Assembly (NCBI GenBank): GCA_013314775.1
Contig: JABUFB010000005.1
Location: 1-64,000 of the forward strand
Length of the DNA: 64,000 nucleotides
Origin: Armatimonadota bacterium
GTDB taxonomy: Bacteria > Armatimonadota > Zipacnadia > Zipacnadales > JABUFB01
Reading direction: 5' to 3'
This document shows, piece after piece, positions 7,731 through 15,883 of the stretch. A program made the translations under genes and the position numbers. The stretch's first letter is position 1. Every line of letters begins with the position of its first letter. The notes beneath the pieces are model-generated. The model was not told where the DNA came from, did not search any database, and saw only the letters and a list, made by a program, of their open reading frames with translations.

Positions 7731-9025
7731 GAAGATCTTCACCGCGATACGCGACGATCCTGGCTGCCACGCTCAGCGCCTGCATCGTCCAGGCCGCGAT
7801 GGCCGTGGCCGGCAAACCCTCTCCCGAACCGCCCGAGATCAGTGCCGAGGCGGCGATTGTGGTGGACCTGGACAGCGGGCTTGAACTGTGGAGCAAGAAC
7901 GCCGATGCGCGTATGTACCCGGCAAGCCTCACCAAGATGATGACCGGCGCGCTGGCTATCGAGTACGGTGAAATGGACAGCGTCGTCACCATCTCGAAGG
8001 CGGTTGCCGATGTGGACGAGACAGGGCTGTATCTCGAGGAGGGGGAGCAGATTCCCTTTCGCGACCTGGTCCAGGCCGTGCTGATCTGGTCTGCCAATGA
8101 CGCCTCGGCGGCGGTTGGTGAAGCAGTGGCGGGTACGGTCGAGGACTTCGTGCAACTCATGAACGAGCGCGCCGCCCAGTGGGGTGCGCGCGACACGCAT
8201 TTCGTGAACCCGCACGGCCTGCACGATAACGATCACTATTCCACCGCCCGGGACCTGGCAAAGATCGCCATCCACGCCATGAGGTCGCCGATCTTCCGGC
8301 AGATCGTGGCGAAGCGCAGTTTCGAGATGGCGCGTCCGGAGTACGTGCTTCCCCAGAAGCCCGAAGACAAGGCGGCCCTCGAGCCCGGTGCTGACAGGAT
8401 TCGGCGCATGGTGGTGCGCAAGTTCACAAATCGCAACCGGCTGCTCGAGCGGTGGGACCTGTGCAATGGGATCAAGACAGGGTACACGCGCCACGCGGGG
8501 AATTGCCTGGCAGCGTCGGCTACTTCGGAGGGTTGGACGGCCGTGAGCGTCGTGCTCAAGTCTAGAGACAGCTGGTCGGATGCCCGGACATTGCTGGAGT
8601 GGGCATTTGCGACCCATCGCAAGCAGCGGGTTGTGGAACGCGGACAGGGTGCGTGGACTGTGCGCGTTGTGGACGGACGCGCGGCGAATGTGCAGCTGAA
8701 GCCCAACAAGGACATCGACTTGCTCGTGCCTGCAGAGGGTGTGCGTGTCGTCCTCCGCCCCAATGTGGACGCCGTGGTGGCCCCGGTGGAGCAGTCCGAA
8801 AAGGTCGGCGAGCTTCTCGTGCTGCTATCAGGCAAGGTGGTTGGGCGCGCCCCGCTCGTGGCTGCGCAGTCAGTGCCCTTGAGCTTCTGGGGCCATCTGA
8901 AACGTCTGGCTCTTCCGCGTCCGGTGGAGGGGCTGCTACTGTGTCTGGGCGCAGGGGTGTTGCTGCTTGGAACGGCTGCAAAAGTTGCTTGCGCGCGCCG
9001 GGATCGCCTCCCGGCGCGCCGCTGA
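7727..9025 (+). CDS. D-alanyl-D-alanine carboxypeptidase (DacA/DacF type, S11)
   Basis: Low-molecular-weight penicillin-binding protein that trims the terminal D-Ala from peptidoglycan stem peptides. An N-terminal signal segment is followed by the three active-site motifs in order: SLTK (SxxK, about residue 67), SAND (SxN, about residue 124) and KTG in GIKTGYTRHAGNCL. The C-terminus has a hydrophobic stretch (GLLLCLGAGVLLLGTAA) and a basic tail, so it is probably membrane-anchored. The GTG start overlaps the scpB stop, with aggagg about 12 nt upstream. The 3' end overlaps the next gene by 59 bp. Confidence 0.93.
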   Translation: MRRSSPRYATILAATLSACIVQAAMAVAGKPSPEPPEISAEAAIVVDLDSGLELWSKNADARMYPASLTKMMTGALAIEYGEMDSVVTISKAVADVDETGLYLEEGEQIPFRDLVQAVLIWSANDASAAVGEAVAGTVEDFVQLMNERAAQWGARDTHFVNPHGLHDNDHYSTARDLAKIAIHAMRSPIFRQIVAKRSFEMARPEYVLPQKPEDKAALEPGADRIRRMVVRKFTNRNRLLERWDLCNGIKTGYTRHAGNCLAASATSEGWTAVSVVLKSRDSWSDARTLLEWAFATHRKQRVVERGQGAWTVRVVDGRAANVQLKPNKDIDLLVPAEGVRVVLRPNVDAVVAPVEQSEKVGELLVLLSGKVVGRAPLVAAQSVPLSFWGHLKRLALPRPVEGLLLCLGAGVLLLGTAAKVACARRDRLPARR

Positions 9026-9689
9026 GAAGTTGATTGTTGACGGGCGCGTCACGGTGGACGGCGCAGTTGTTGATGTTCTGGGCGCTCGTGCGGACGCCGC
9101 AACCCAGGAGATCGCAGTCGACGGCGAACCGATCCGCATGCCCGATCAGACCTACCTGTTGGCGCTGAATAAGCCTGCCGGGGTCCTGTCAACACGCGCT
9201 GACGATCGCGGCAGGAGCACTGTGATGCAGTTTGTGCCTGAACACCTGCGGTCGCTGGTCTATCCCGTTGGCCGGTTGGACCTGGACAGCACCGGGCTCC
9301 TGCTCCTCACCAATGACGGCCCGCTGGCTTTTCGTCTGATCCATCCCTCATTCCACGTCCCGAAACGCTATGTCGTCAACGTCGCCCGGCCGCCCGACGA
9401 CGCGCAGATCCACAAGCTCCGCCACGGTGTGGAAATCGAGGACGGGCGCACCGCGCCTGCCGAAGTCGAGCGCAGCGGAACTGACCCTTGCTGTCTCACA
9501 ATTGTCCTGTATGAGGGACGCAAGCGCCAGATCCGCCGGATGCTGCGAGCTGTGGGCAATGAGGTGGTGGCCCTGAAACGAGTGTCTTTCGGCCCCCTGG
9601 AGCTGGGCGATCTGCCGTCCGGGAAGGTGCGCGAGCTAACTGCCGACGAGGCTCGGGCGCTGCGTGAGGCGGTGGGACTGGACAAGTGA
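8967..9689 (+). CDS. rRNA pseudouridine synthase, RsuA/RluB family
   Basis: An N-terminal S4 RNA-binding domain (RLQKLLARAGIASRRAAEKLI, split here as LARAGIASRRAAE) is followed by the catalytic domain. That domain has the family signature YPVGRLDLDSTGLLLLTNDG, which includes the catalytic Asp, and later YEGRKRQIRRMLRAVGNEV. The enzyme isomerises a uridine in ribosomal RNA, most likely 23S for an RluB-type enzyme. The TTG start is chosen because the S4 domain begins exactly there. This makes the gene overlap the carboxypeptidase gene by 59 bp in another frame. Confidence 0.92.
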   Translation: MERLQKLLARAGIASRRAAEKLIVDGRVTVDGAVVDVLGARADAATQEIAVDGEPIRMPDQTYLLALNKPAGVLSTRADDRGRSTVMQFVPEHLRSLVYPVGRLDLDSTGLLLLTNDGPLAFRLIHPSFHVPKRYVVNVARPPDDAQIHKLRHGVEIEDGRTAPAEVERSGTDPCCLTIVLYEGRKRQIRRMLRAVGNEVVALKRVSFGPLELGDLPSGKVRELTADEARALREAVGLDK

Positions 9690-11212
9690 AGTCCACCGGT
9701 CCCCTGAGGTTGTCTCCAGCCCTGGTCTGGCCCGTCACCGTTCTGGCGTCAGGGGCCGGCGTCGGTGCTGCTGCGCTGCTGGCATCGCGGCTGCTCCCAA
9801 GAGGACACGCGGATGTCTGGGAGTGGAAGCTGCGCACCGAGCCAATTCCTCCGCTGCCCTGGACGCTTCCGGCTGCCCTGGTGCTGTTGGTGCTGGTGAT
9901 GGTCGCTCTGGACGCCCTGCGTGCGGGAGCAACGCCCTCGCGGGGACGCTGTGCGCTGCTGGTGATCCTGCTGACCCTTGGCTCAGGCGCGCTGATGATG
10001 TCCCTGGCTGTGGACGACCCGGAGTATCCCTACCGCGCATCCGCCGCGCTTCTCGCAGATATGACCATGGGCTATTACCTGGAAGCCACTCGCGTGGACA
10101 GTCCGCGCGACTGGGTGAGTGATGTCGAGAGACGTACCAGCCGGGCTTTCGTGCCTGAACGCGTGGCGACTCATCCACCGGGGCCGACGCTATACTTCAA
10201 TCTCGCGCGCAAGTATCTTCTTTCCCATCCTCAAATGCTGGAGCGCCTTGCGGTTGCCTACGACCGGTGGTCCGGCGACAAGCAGCAGCAGGCATCGGTG
10301 GCTCTTGCGCGGCGCGTGGCGACCTTCGGTCCGAAGGCCCCGGATGTGGTGATTGCCTTCTGGTCCGGGCTCGTGCTGACCCTTGCTGCTCCGCTGGTGA
10401 CGCCGCTCGCCTTTGGCCTGGGCACTCTTGCGGGAGGGCCCAGACTTGGGCTGACAGCGGCCACGATTGCTACGGTGATTCCGTCCCTCCAGTGCTTCAA
10501 TCCCTCCATCGACGGCTTCATTGCCGTGGTGGCCTGCGGCGCGGTGGTCTGCTGGCTGTGGTGTTTGCGCAAAGGAGGAGGGATTCTGCCCGCATTCATT
10601 GCGGGTGTCCTGTGGTCGGCCGGTCTTTTCTGGAGCTTCGGGGCGGCTTCTCTCGCCGCGGTCATGGGCATGCAGGGCATCATGATCTGGCGCGATGCGG
10701 GGCGCTCCGGGCTGCCCTGGCGAGCCGCATCGGGCCTGCTGGCAGGAGTACTGGCGCCCATCCTGACCTGGTACTCCGTGCTTGGTTACAACCCGGTGGC
10801 CAACTTCGCACTTTCCATGGCGACGCAGGGCGAGATCATGGCCCAGCGCCCCGCCGGGCTGTCGATCGTCTGGAATCTGTATGATTTTGCATTGCTTGCA
10901 GGCCCGAGCCTGATCATTGCGGCTATCGCGGGTATCCTTCTTAGCCTTTCGCCGTCGCTCAGGCCGAGGGTTGTTGCGGCGGTGGGCCTGTCCGTATTGC
11001 TGACTCTGCTCGTTCTCGCTGTCTCCGCTCGAACTCGGGGCGAGGTGGGCCGCATCTGGGCGCTGCTCATGCCGCCACTCACCGTGCCGGCCGCGGTGCC
11101 CACGGTGGGACTGCGTGGCTGGGGGCTGATCACGGCGGGTATGCTCATTGTGGTCGGTCAACTGGCAGTCACTGTCCTGGCGAATTCTCAACTCCTGCTG
11201 GTGGCGCCATGA
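9686..11212 (+). CDS. Polytopic membrane protein, possibly glycosyltransferase-like
   Basis: 508 aa with about nine to ten hydrophobic segments spread over the whole length. Between the second and third segments, an outside loop has TSRAFVPERVATHPPGPTLY. The HPPGP sequence resembles the HPPGxxxL loop of GT-C fold glycosyltransferases (ArnT/PMT type), but no acidic DD/DE pair early in the protein stands out. The function is therefore only suggested. The GTG start overlaps the pseudouridine synthase stop by 4 bp, so it belongs to the same operon. The second CCA-type gene follows 28 bp downstream. Confidence 0.7.
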   Translation: MKSTGPLRLSPALVWPVTVLASGAGVGAAALLASRLLPRGHADVWEWKLRTEPIPPLPWTLPAALVLLVLVMVALDALRAGATPSRGRCALLVILLTLGSGALMMSLAVDDPEYPYRASAALLADMTMGYYLEATRVDSPRDWVSDVERRTSRAFVPERVATHPPGPTLYFNLARKYLLSHPQMLERLAVAYDRWSGDKQQQASVALARRVATFGPKAPDVVIAFWSGLVLTLAAPLVTPLAFGLGTLAGGPRLGLTAATIATVIPSLQCFNPSIDGFIAVVACGAVVCWLWCLRKGGGILPAFIAGVLWSAGLFWSFGAASLAAVMGMQGIMIWRDAGRSGLPWRAASGLLAGVLAPILTWYSVLGYNPVANFALSMATQGEIMAQRPAGLSIVWNLYDFALLAGPSLIIAAIAGILLSLSPSLRPRVVAAVGLSVLLTLLVLAVSARTRGEVGRIWALLMPPLTVPAAVPTVGLRGWGLITAGMLIVVGQLAVTVLANSQLLLVAP

Positions 11213-11240
11213 GGCCACCGCACGGGATATATGCCTCAAA

Positions 11241-12695
11241 ATGACGATACAGGAAGCATGGGCAGCATCGCCGACCCGCACAGTGACCGCGCGAATCGCC
11301 CGTGAGCGCGGGATAGAATCGTATGCGGTAGGCGGCGCCGTCCGCGACGTACTCCTCGGTCGCGAACCGCACGACTGGGACGTGGCATCGCGCGATGCCC
11401 TGCGGCTGGCACGCGCAGTGGCTCGTGAGCTTCATGCGGCTTTCGTGTGGCTCCACGATATGCCGGCGACGGCGCGGGTGGTCATTCGCGGCGATCAGGA
11501 TGGACAGACCCGTGAAGAGCTGGACTACTCGGATTTCCGTGGGGACACGATTGTGGAGGACCTGGTAGCCCGGGATTTCACCATCAACAGCATGGCCTGG
11601 CGCATGGATGAACCGGGCGGGGAAATTGCGGACCCCTGCGGCGGGCGCGATGATCTGTCCCGGCGGATCATCCGCGCCAATAGCCCGGCCGTGCTCCACG
11701 AGGACCCGCTGCGCTGCCTCCGGGCGTTCCGTCTCGCCTCGGAGCTTGCCTTCCAGATCGACCCCGTGACGGTGCAATGGATCGCCCGACACGCGCGCCT
11801 GATCGGCACGATCCCCGGCGAGCGCATCGGTGCGGAGGTCTTGCGGCTCGCGAAGCACCCGCACTTTCCGGAGTGGCTCAGGCGAATGGACGATGCGGGG
11901 CTCCTGGAGTACGTGCTGCCTGAACTGCCCGACCTGAAGGGTGTGACGCAGGGACCGTATCACCACCTGGATGTCTGGGGCCACACGCTGCTGGTGGTGG
12001 CGGAGATCGAGCGCATCTCTGCGGAACCGGAAGACGTGTTCCCGCAGTCCGCGGAGCCTGTACGCAGCTACCTGGCAGATCCCGACCGACTGGCGCACCT
12101 GAAGCTGGCCGGGCTGCTGCATGATGCCGCGAAGCCGCAGACGCGAACGATGATGGGTGCGCGAGTCCGTTTCCCCGGCCACGAACGGGTGGGGGCGAGC
12201 ATGGCCCGGCGCATCGCTGAACGGCTGCGGCTCACCCGGGCAGGGCGTTCGGCCATCTGCAGGCTCACGGCGGAGCACATGCGCCCGATGCTGCTCGTGG
12301 ACAACATGGAGGGGGCGCCGCCGTCACTGAGCGCCACCCGGCGGTTGCTGCGGGACACGGACCCCGACGGTGTCGGGCTGATCGTCCTGGCAGCGGCGGA
12401 CCTTCTCGCTTGCCGCGGGCCGGGGACGAACATGGATGAACAGTACGCGAAACTGTCGGTGCTGGACAGTATGCTGGCGCGGCATTATGAATGGGAGCAG
12501 AGCACCCAGTTCGAGCCCTTGCTGCGGGGAAGAGACCTGATCGAGGAGCTGCACCTGGACCCCGGGCCGGTATTCAGCGTCCTTCTCGATGAAGTCGAGC
12601 GGGCCCAGAGTGATGGTGAAATCACCACGCGCGAGGAAGCTCTTGAGCTTGCGCGAAAGATGCTGCTCGAAGGGCCGCCCGAAGGCTCGAACTGA
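11241..12695 (+). CDS. CCA tRNA nucleotidyltransferase-family protein with HD domain (second copy)
   Basis: The class II nucleotidyltransferase head has VGGAVRDVLLGREPHDWDV (motif A; GGAVRD, DWD), VARDFTINSMAW, EDPLRCLRAFRLASEL (EDxxR, the canonical template motif) and PGERIGAEVLRL. It is followed by an HD phosphohydrolase domain with HHLDVWGHTLLVV and LLHDAAKP. The HD domain in this family often has 2',3'-cyclic phosphodiesterase or phosphatase activity. The ATG at 11241 is the only good start in frame, although no clear Shine-Dalgarno is seen. The canonical EDxxR makes this copy the better candidate for full CCA addition. Confidence 0.9.
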   Translation: MTIQEAWAASPTRTVTARIARERGIESYAVGGAVRDVLLGREPHDWDVASRDALRLARAVARELHAAFVWLHDMPATARVVIRGDQDGQTREELDYSDFRGDTIVEDLVARDFTINSMAWRMDEPGGEIADPCGGRDDLSRRIIRANSPAVLHEDPLRCLRAFRLASELAFQIDPVTVQWIARHARLIGTIPGERIGAEVLRLAKHPHFPEWLRRMDDAGLLEYVLPELPDLKGVTQGPYHHLDVWGHTLLVVAEIERISAEPEDVFPQSAEPVRSYLADPDRLAHLKLAGLLHDAAKPQTRTMMGARVRFPGHERVGASMARRIAERLRLTRAGRSAICRLTAEHMRPMLLVDNMEGAPPSLSATRRLLRDTDPDGVGLIVLAAADLLACRGPGTNMDEQYAKLSVLDSMLARHYEWEQSTQFEPLLRGRDLIEELHLDPGPVFSVLLDEVERAQSDGEITTREEALELARKMLLEGPPEGSN

Positions 12696-12722
12696 CGCGG
12701 CCACCACCGGTGGGTGGGAAGC

Positions 12723-14663
12723 CTACTCAGCGGCCTTGGCGCCGAGGTGCACAAGAGCGTAGTTGTTGAGGCCGTGCAAGGACAGGTCACGTCCCCGGCG
12801 CACCAGTGCGCACCCATCAGTCTCCAGGATGCGCACCTGCGAGGGGTTCACTCCGGCGCTGAGCTTCAGGTCCAGACGCGACACCCGTGCATCACCGGGG
12901 TTCACCACCAGCAGGTAGCAGTCCTCGCGGTCCTCGAAGATGCGCCAATAGGCCGGCGTCGGCACCGTCTCCCCCTGGATCGCCCGCACACTTCGCGTTT
13001 CCATGATGCCGGCCATGAAATCCGCCAGGTAGTAGCTGAGTTCCTCGTCGGTGAATGTGTCCCGGGGCACGAGGGTGCAGCGACCTTTGCCGTACTGTCG
13101 CGTGACTGGCGCCCGATCTTCTGGTACCTGAAGCTCCGGGGGCACAGTATACGCACCGTAAAGCACCCGCCACGGCTGAGAGCAGAGATAGAGCAGCTCC
13201 CCGCCATTCTCCACGTAGCTGACCAGGCGCCCGGCCAGATTGTTTGAGCCGTCCGGGTCCACAGCGAGAAAGGTGTCGCAGACTACCAGGCGCGGGTTAC
13301 GGACCGGATCGAGGGCCAAGAGTGTGTCGATGTCGGCCAGGTGGAATGTCACGCCGAGGCGGTAGAGTTGGTCGGCTACTCGCTCGTAAAGCGTGGCTGC
13401 CGGCCCGCGCACCTTCCACCAGTCCAGGTCCTGTCGGCTCACCAGCACCGTGGGCGGAGACTGCCACTCCTGAAGCAGCCGCTCATTGCGCTCCAGCATG
13501 GACATGAGTGACACCGCTGTCTGGTAGAGCGGCTTCGGCGTCCGGTAGCCGTCCACGAGTCCCCAATGCTCCCGGTCATCCCGGTCGCTGTGAGCCTTCG
13601 GGTCGCCGGCCCGCTGCCAGTCATCGCAGAATTCGTACAGCCCAATACCCGCCAGCTCCGGGTGAAGCAGGGCGCACGCAACGCTCCGGGTGAGTATCTC
13701 GCGCTGCTGATCCGGCGTGGGGATGAGCGTGTCAACGCCGGTCTCGGTAAGGAGAATGGGCCTGCCATGTGCGGCCGCGATCACCTGATCGATTGTGGCA
13801 CAGTAACGTGCCCAGGACCGAGCGTCCTTCTTGAAGACATTGGCGCTCACGAGTTCCAGGAAAGGCAGGCGCACGCGCTCGGACGCCGGGTCCCACCGCA
13901 CGCCCGTGGGTTCCTGGTAGGTGCTGGGGCGCACTACACCCACCGAGCGAAGGCCCTTCCAGCCCTCTTCGAGGAAGCCCGCGAACCCGTCGCGCATGAA
14001 CAGCCACCATTCGTAGAACTCGGGCGAGGGCGTCAGACCCACTGGAGGCAGCACCTCGCTGAAGGACTGGCGATCTTGGCCCGTCAACTGTCTGAAGCGC
14101 TCCACTGACCCGAAGCGCCGGGCAAGCTCCTTCTGGTAGGCCGCCACTGTGCCCTCATCGAACCCGCCATAACCGAAGCCCTGGAGGTCGCCGCTGAAAC
14201 CGCTCCAGGCGAAATCGTTGCCCAGGCTGACCGCGAGGACCCCGGGGTTGCCCTTGAGCGCACTGCCGAGGTCTCGGGCAGCGCCGTAGAAACCCTTGCG
14301 GTTCGCGGGGTCGAGATACGCCGGCACAGGAGCGGGCTGGCCGTTGATGAAGAATGTATTCTGCCCGGCCTTGTACGGGACGGTCGGAATGCACACGATG
14401 CCGTCCTCATACCAGCTGGAGACGCGCTCGGACGTTACCTGGCCCAGGGGAATTATGCAGTTGGCGCGCAGGCCGCGGATCAGGCGCCGGTCCAGGGCCA
14501 GCGTCGTGGGGGACAGGTCGGCACCCTCTCGCGGGTGGGTGGCCGAATATGCCAGGCCTCGCATGAATATGCGCTTGCCCTCGGCCGTGGTAAGCCAGGC
14601 AGCATCGCAACAGTGGGCCAATGCAATGAGCGCGAAGAAGGGCAGCACCAATCGGGTCATCAT
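12723..14663 (-). CDS. Secreted GH42-like glycoside hydrolase-type protein
   Basis: A signal peptide (LVLPFFALIALAHCCDA) is followed by a TIM-barrel-like N-terminal region with RGLAYSATHPREGADLS, LAVSLGNDFAWSGFSGD and RPILLTETGVDTL. A middle Rossmann-like segment (LYERVADQLYRLGVTFHLAD ... LVSYVENGGELLYLCSQPW) resembles the trimerisation domain of GH42 beta-galactosidases, and a small beta domain ends the protein. The TETG Glu could be the nucleophile. At the expected acid/base position the sequence reads GND rather than NE, so activity is uncertain. ATGs at 14663 and 14660 and a TTG at 14666 are all possible starts. It is the last gene of the minus-strand block and converges on the CCA gene with a 27-bp gap. 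Confidence 0.7.
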   Translation of the reverse strand: MMTRLVLPFFALIALAHCCDAAWLTTAEGKRIFMRGLAYSATHPREGADLSPTTLALDRRLIRGLRANCIIPLGQVTSERVSSWYEDGIVCIPTVPYKAGQNTFFINGQPAPVPAYLDPANRKGFYGAARDLGSALKGNPGVLAVSLGNDFAWSGFSGDLQGFGYGGFDEGTVAAYQKELARRFGSVERFRQLTGQDRQSFSEVLPPVGLTPSPEFYEWWLFMRDGFAGFLEEGWKGLRSVGVVRPSTYQEPTGVRWDPASERVRLPFLELVSANVFKKDARSWARYCATIDQVIAAAHGRPILLTETGVDTLIPTPDQQREILTRSVACALLHPELAGIGLYEFCDDWQRAGDPKAHSDRDDREHWGLVDGYRTPKPLYQTAVSLMSMLERNERLLQEWQSPPTVLVSRQDLDWWKVRGPAATLYERVADQLYRLGVTFHLADIDTLLALDPVRNPRLVVCDTFLAVDPDGSNNLAGRLVSYVENGGELLYLCSQPWRVLYGAYTVPPELQVPEDRAPVTRQYGKGRCTLVPRDTFTDEELSYYLADFMAGIMETRSVRAIQGETVPTPAYWRIFEDREDCYLLVVNPGDARVSRLDLKLSAGVNPSQVRILETDGCALVRRGRDLSLHGLNNYALVHLGAKAAE

Positions 14664-14847
14664 CAATCACAGTCTGGTCGGATGACGGCGCACACGGTCT
14701 GCTTGTTGGACCAATAGGCGCGGGCGAAGTTGCTACGGGGAGCAAACCGGGGGGGCGGTGCCATCTGCGGCCGGACGATGCCCCTCCCGGCGAGATGAGA
14801 CGCCAAATACCGCAGCCGCCCTGGGCCGGCTGTGGCCCTGTGGCTGC

Positions 14848-15777
14848 TCAGTTACTGCTCAGCTGAGCGCGGATGTTGCGTTCCAGCTTGTCGGCCTCGA
14901 TGGCCCAGCGACTCCGGTATTGCGGATCATTGATTCCGATCTGCCGGAAGGGCGCAAGAGTGTCCAGCGCCTGCCGCAAGGATGCCGGGGTGTTCTGGGC
15001 GTAGTGACAGACGGCGCGCCAGTATGTGGCTTCCAAGATCCGGTCCGAGTCAGGGTAGTCTTTCATGAACCGGGCCAATTCCCGTTCAGCCTTCACTGGA
15101 TCATCCACGATGGCCAGGATGACCAGATCCAGCGTCGCATCCTCCAGGGCGCCTACCTTATTCTGCGGGTCGAGCTCCTTCGCGCGATTGAGGTGCTTGC
15201 GTCCGTCTTCGTAGTCCTCGACCTCGAGGAGCACGTGGCCGAGATCGGCCATTGCCCGAGCGTCATTGGGGTTAGCGTCAATGGCGCGCTTGGCTTCAAC
15301 GATCTGTTTCGCCTGACCGAGTTTCACAATGAACCCCTCGGGCGGCGTATACCCCCAGAATGTGAAGTACGGATCACCCTTGGCGTTGGTGAAAACGTGG
15401 GCGGGCATGGAACCGAATCGAACCTGTCCGCCCTCCGCCTTCGAAACGGACCAGGCGTAGCGATCGATGATCGCTTTGTTGACCGTGAGGACGGAGTCCA
15501 CAGCGCAGCACTCGAAATTCGCGGAGAGGAACGCCGCGATGGTCGGGCTGCTCAAGGTCTGGGTGCGCATCAACTGGCAGGCCTTCTGGGACGGGGCGAA
15601 GATGAACAAGTAGACGGGCTTGCCGGACTGCGCCGCGGCTGCCTGCGCGTCCTCGACCCGCGTATACCACTTGACATCCGCTCCTCGAGCAGCCGACACG
15701 CTCAGGAGAAGCAACACCGCAGCCAGCAAGATCGCCCGGCAATAATAGCTATCGCGCACCAGTGCTTGAGCATGCAT
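14848..15777 (-). CDS. Secreted thioredoxin-fold protein with TPR-like C-terminus
   Basis: The signal peptide is AILLAAVLLLLSVSAARGAD. The next 110 residues follow the thioredoxin-like/DUF255 pattern (WYTRVEDAQAAAAQSGKPVYLFIFAP ... LSANFECCAVDSV). The usual WCxxC is replaced by APSQKACQ, leaving only the second cysteine. After about residue 150 come TPR-like helices (AIDANPNDARAMADLGHVLL; GRKHLNRAKELDPQNK). The start at 15777 has gaggtg about 9 nt upstream; an in-frame GTG at 15789 overlaps that site and is less likely. It is probably a periplasmic binding or scaffold protein; a full dithiol redox role is unlikely. Confidence 0.7.
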   Translation of the reverse strand: MHAQALVRDSYYCRAILLAAVLLLLSVSAARGADVKWYTRVEDAQAAAAQSGKPVYLFIFAPSQKACQLMRTQTLSSPTIAAFLSANFECCAVDSVLTVNKAIIDRYAWSVSKAEGGQVRFGSMPAHVFTNAKGDPYFTFWGYTPPEGFIVKLGQAKQIVEAKRAIDANPNDARAMADLGHVLLEVEDYEDGRKHLNRAKELDPQNKVGALEDATLDLVILAIVDDPVKAERELARFMKDYPDSDRILEATYWRAVCHYAQNTPASLRQALDTLAPFRQIGINDPQYRSRWAIEADKLERNIRAQLSSN

Positions 15778-15800
15778 GAAATCAGTCACCTCAGGTGTGG

Positions 15801-15823
15801 AAACGCCCCCGTGCGACGGGGGG
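15801..15823 (-). terminator. Possible minus-strand terminator hairpin
   Basis: A 7-bp stem (cccccgt / acggggg) with a 3-nt loop lies between the degenerate PHP gene and the thioredoxin-fold gene. On the minus strand it is followed by cgttt, a weak U-tract. It may only reduce read-through. Confidence 0.4.
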
Positions 15824-15883
15824 TTCCGATGCAGTCGGTCAGATCAGGCGAATGAAACGACCGATCCGCACGAAGGTCCCGTC

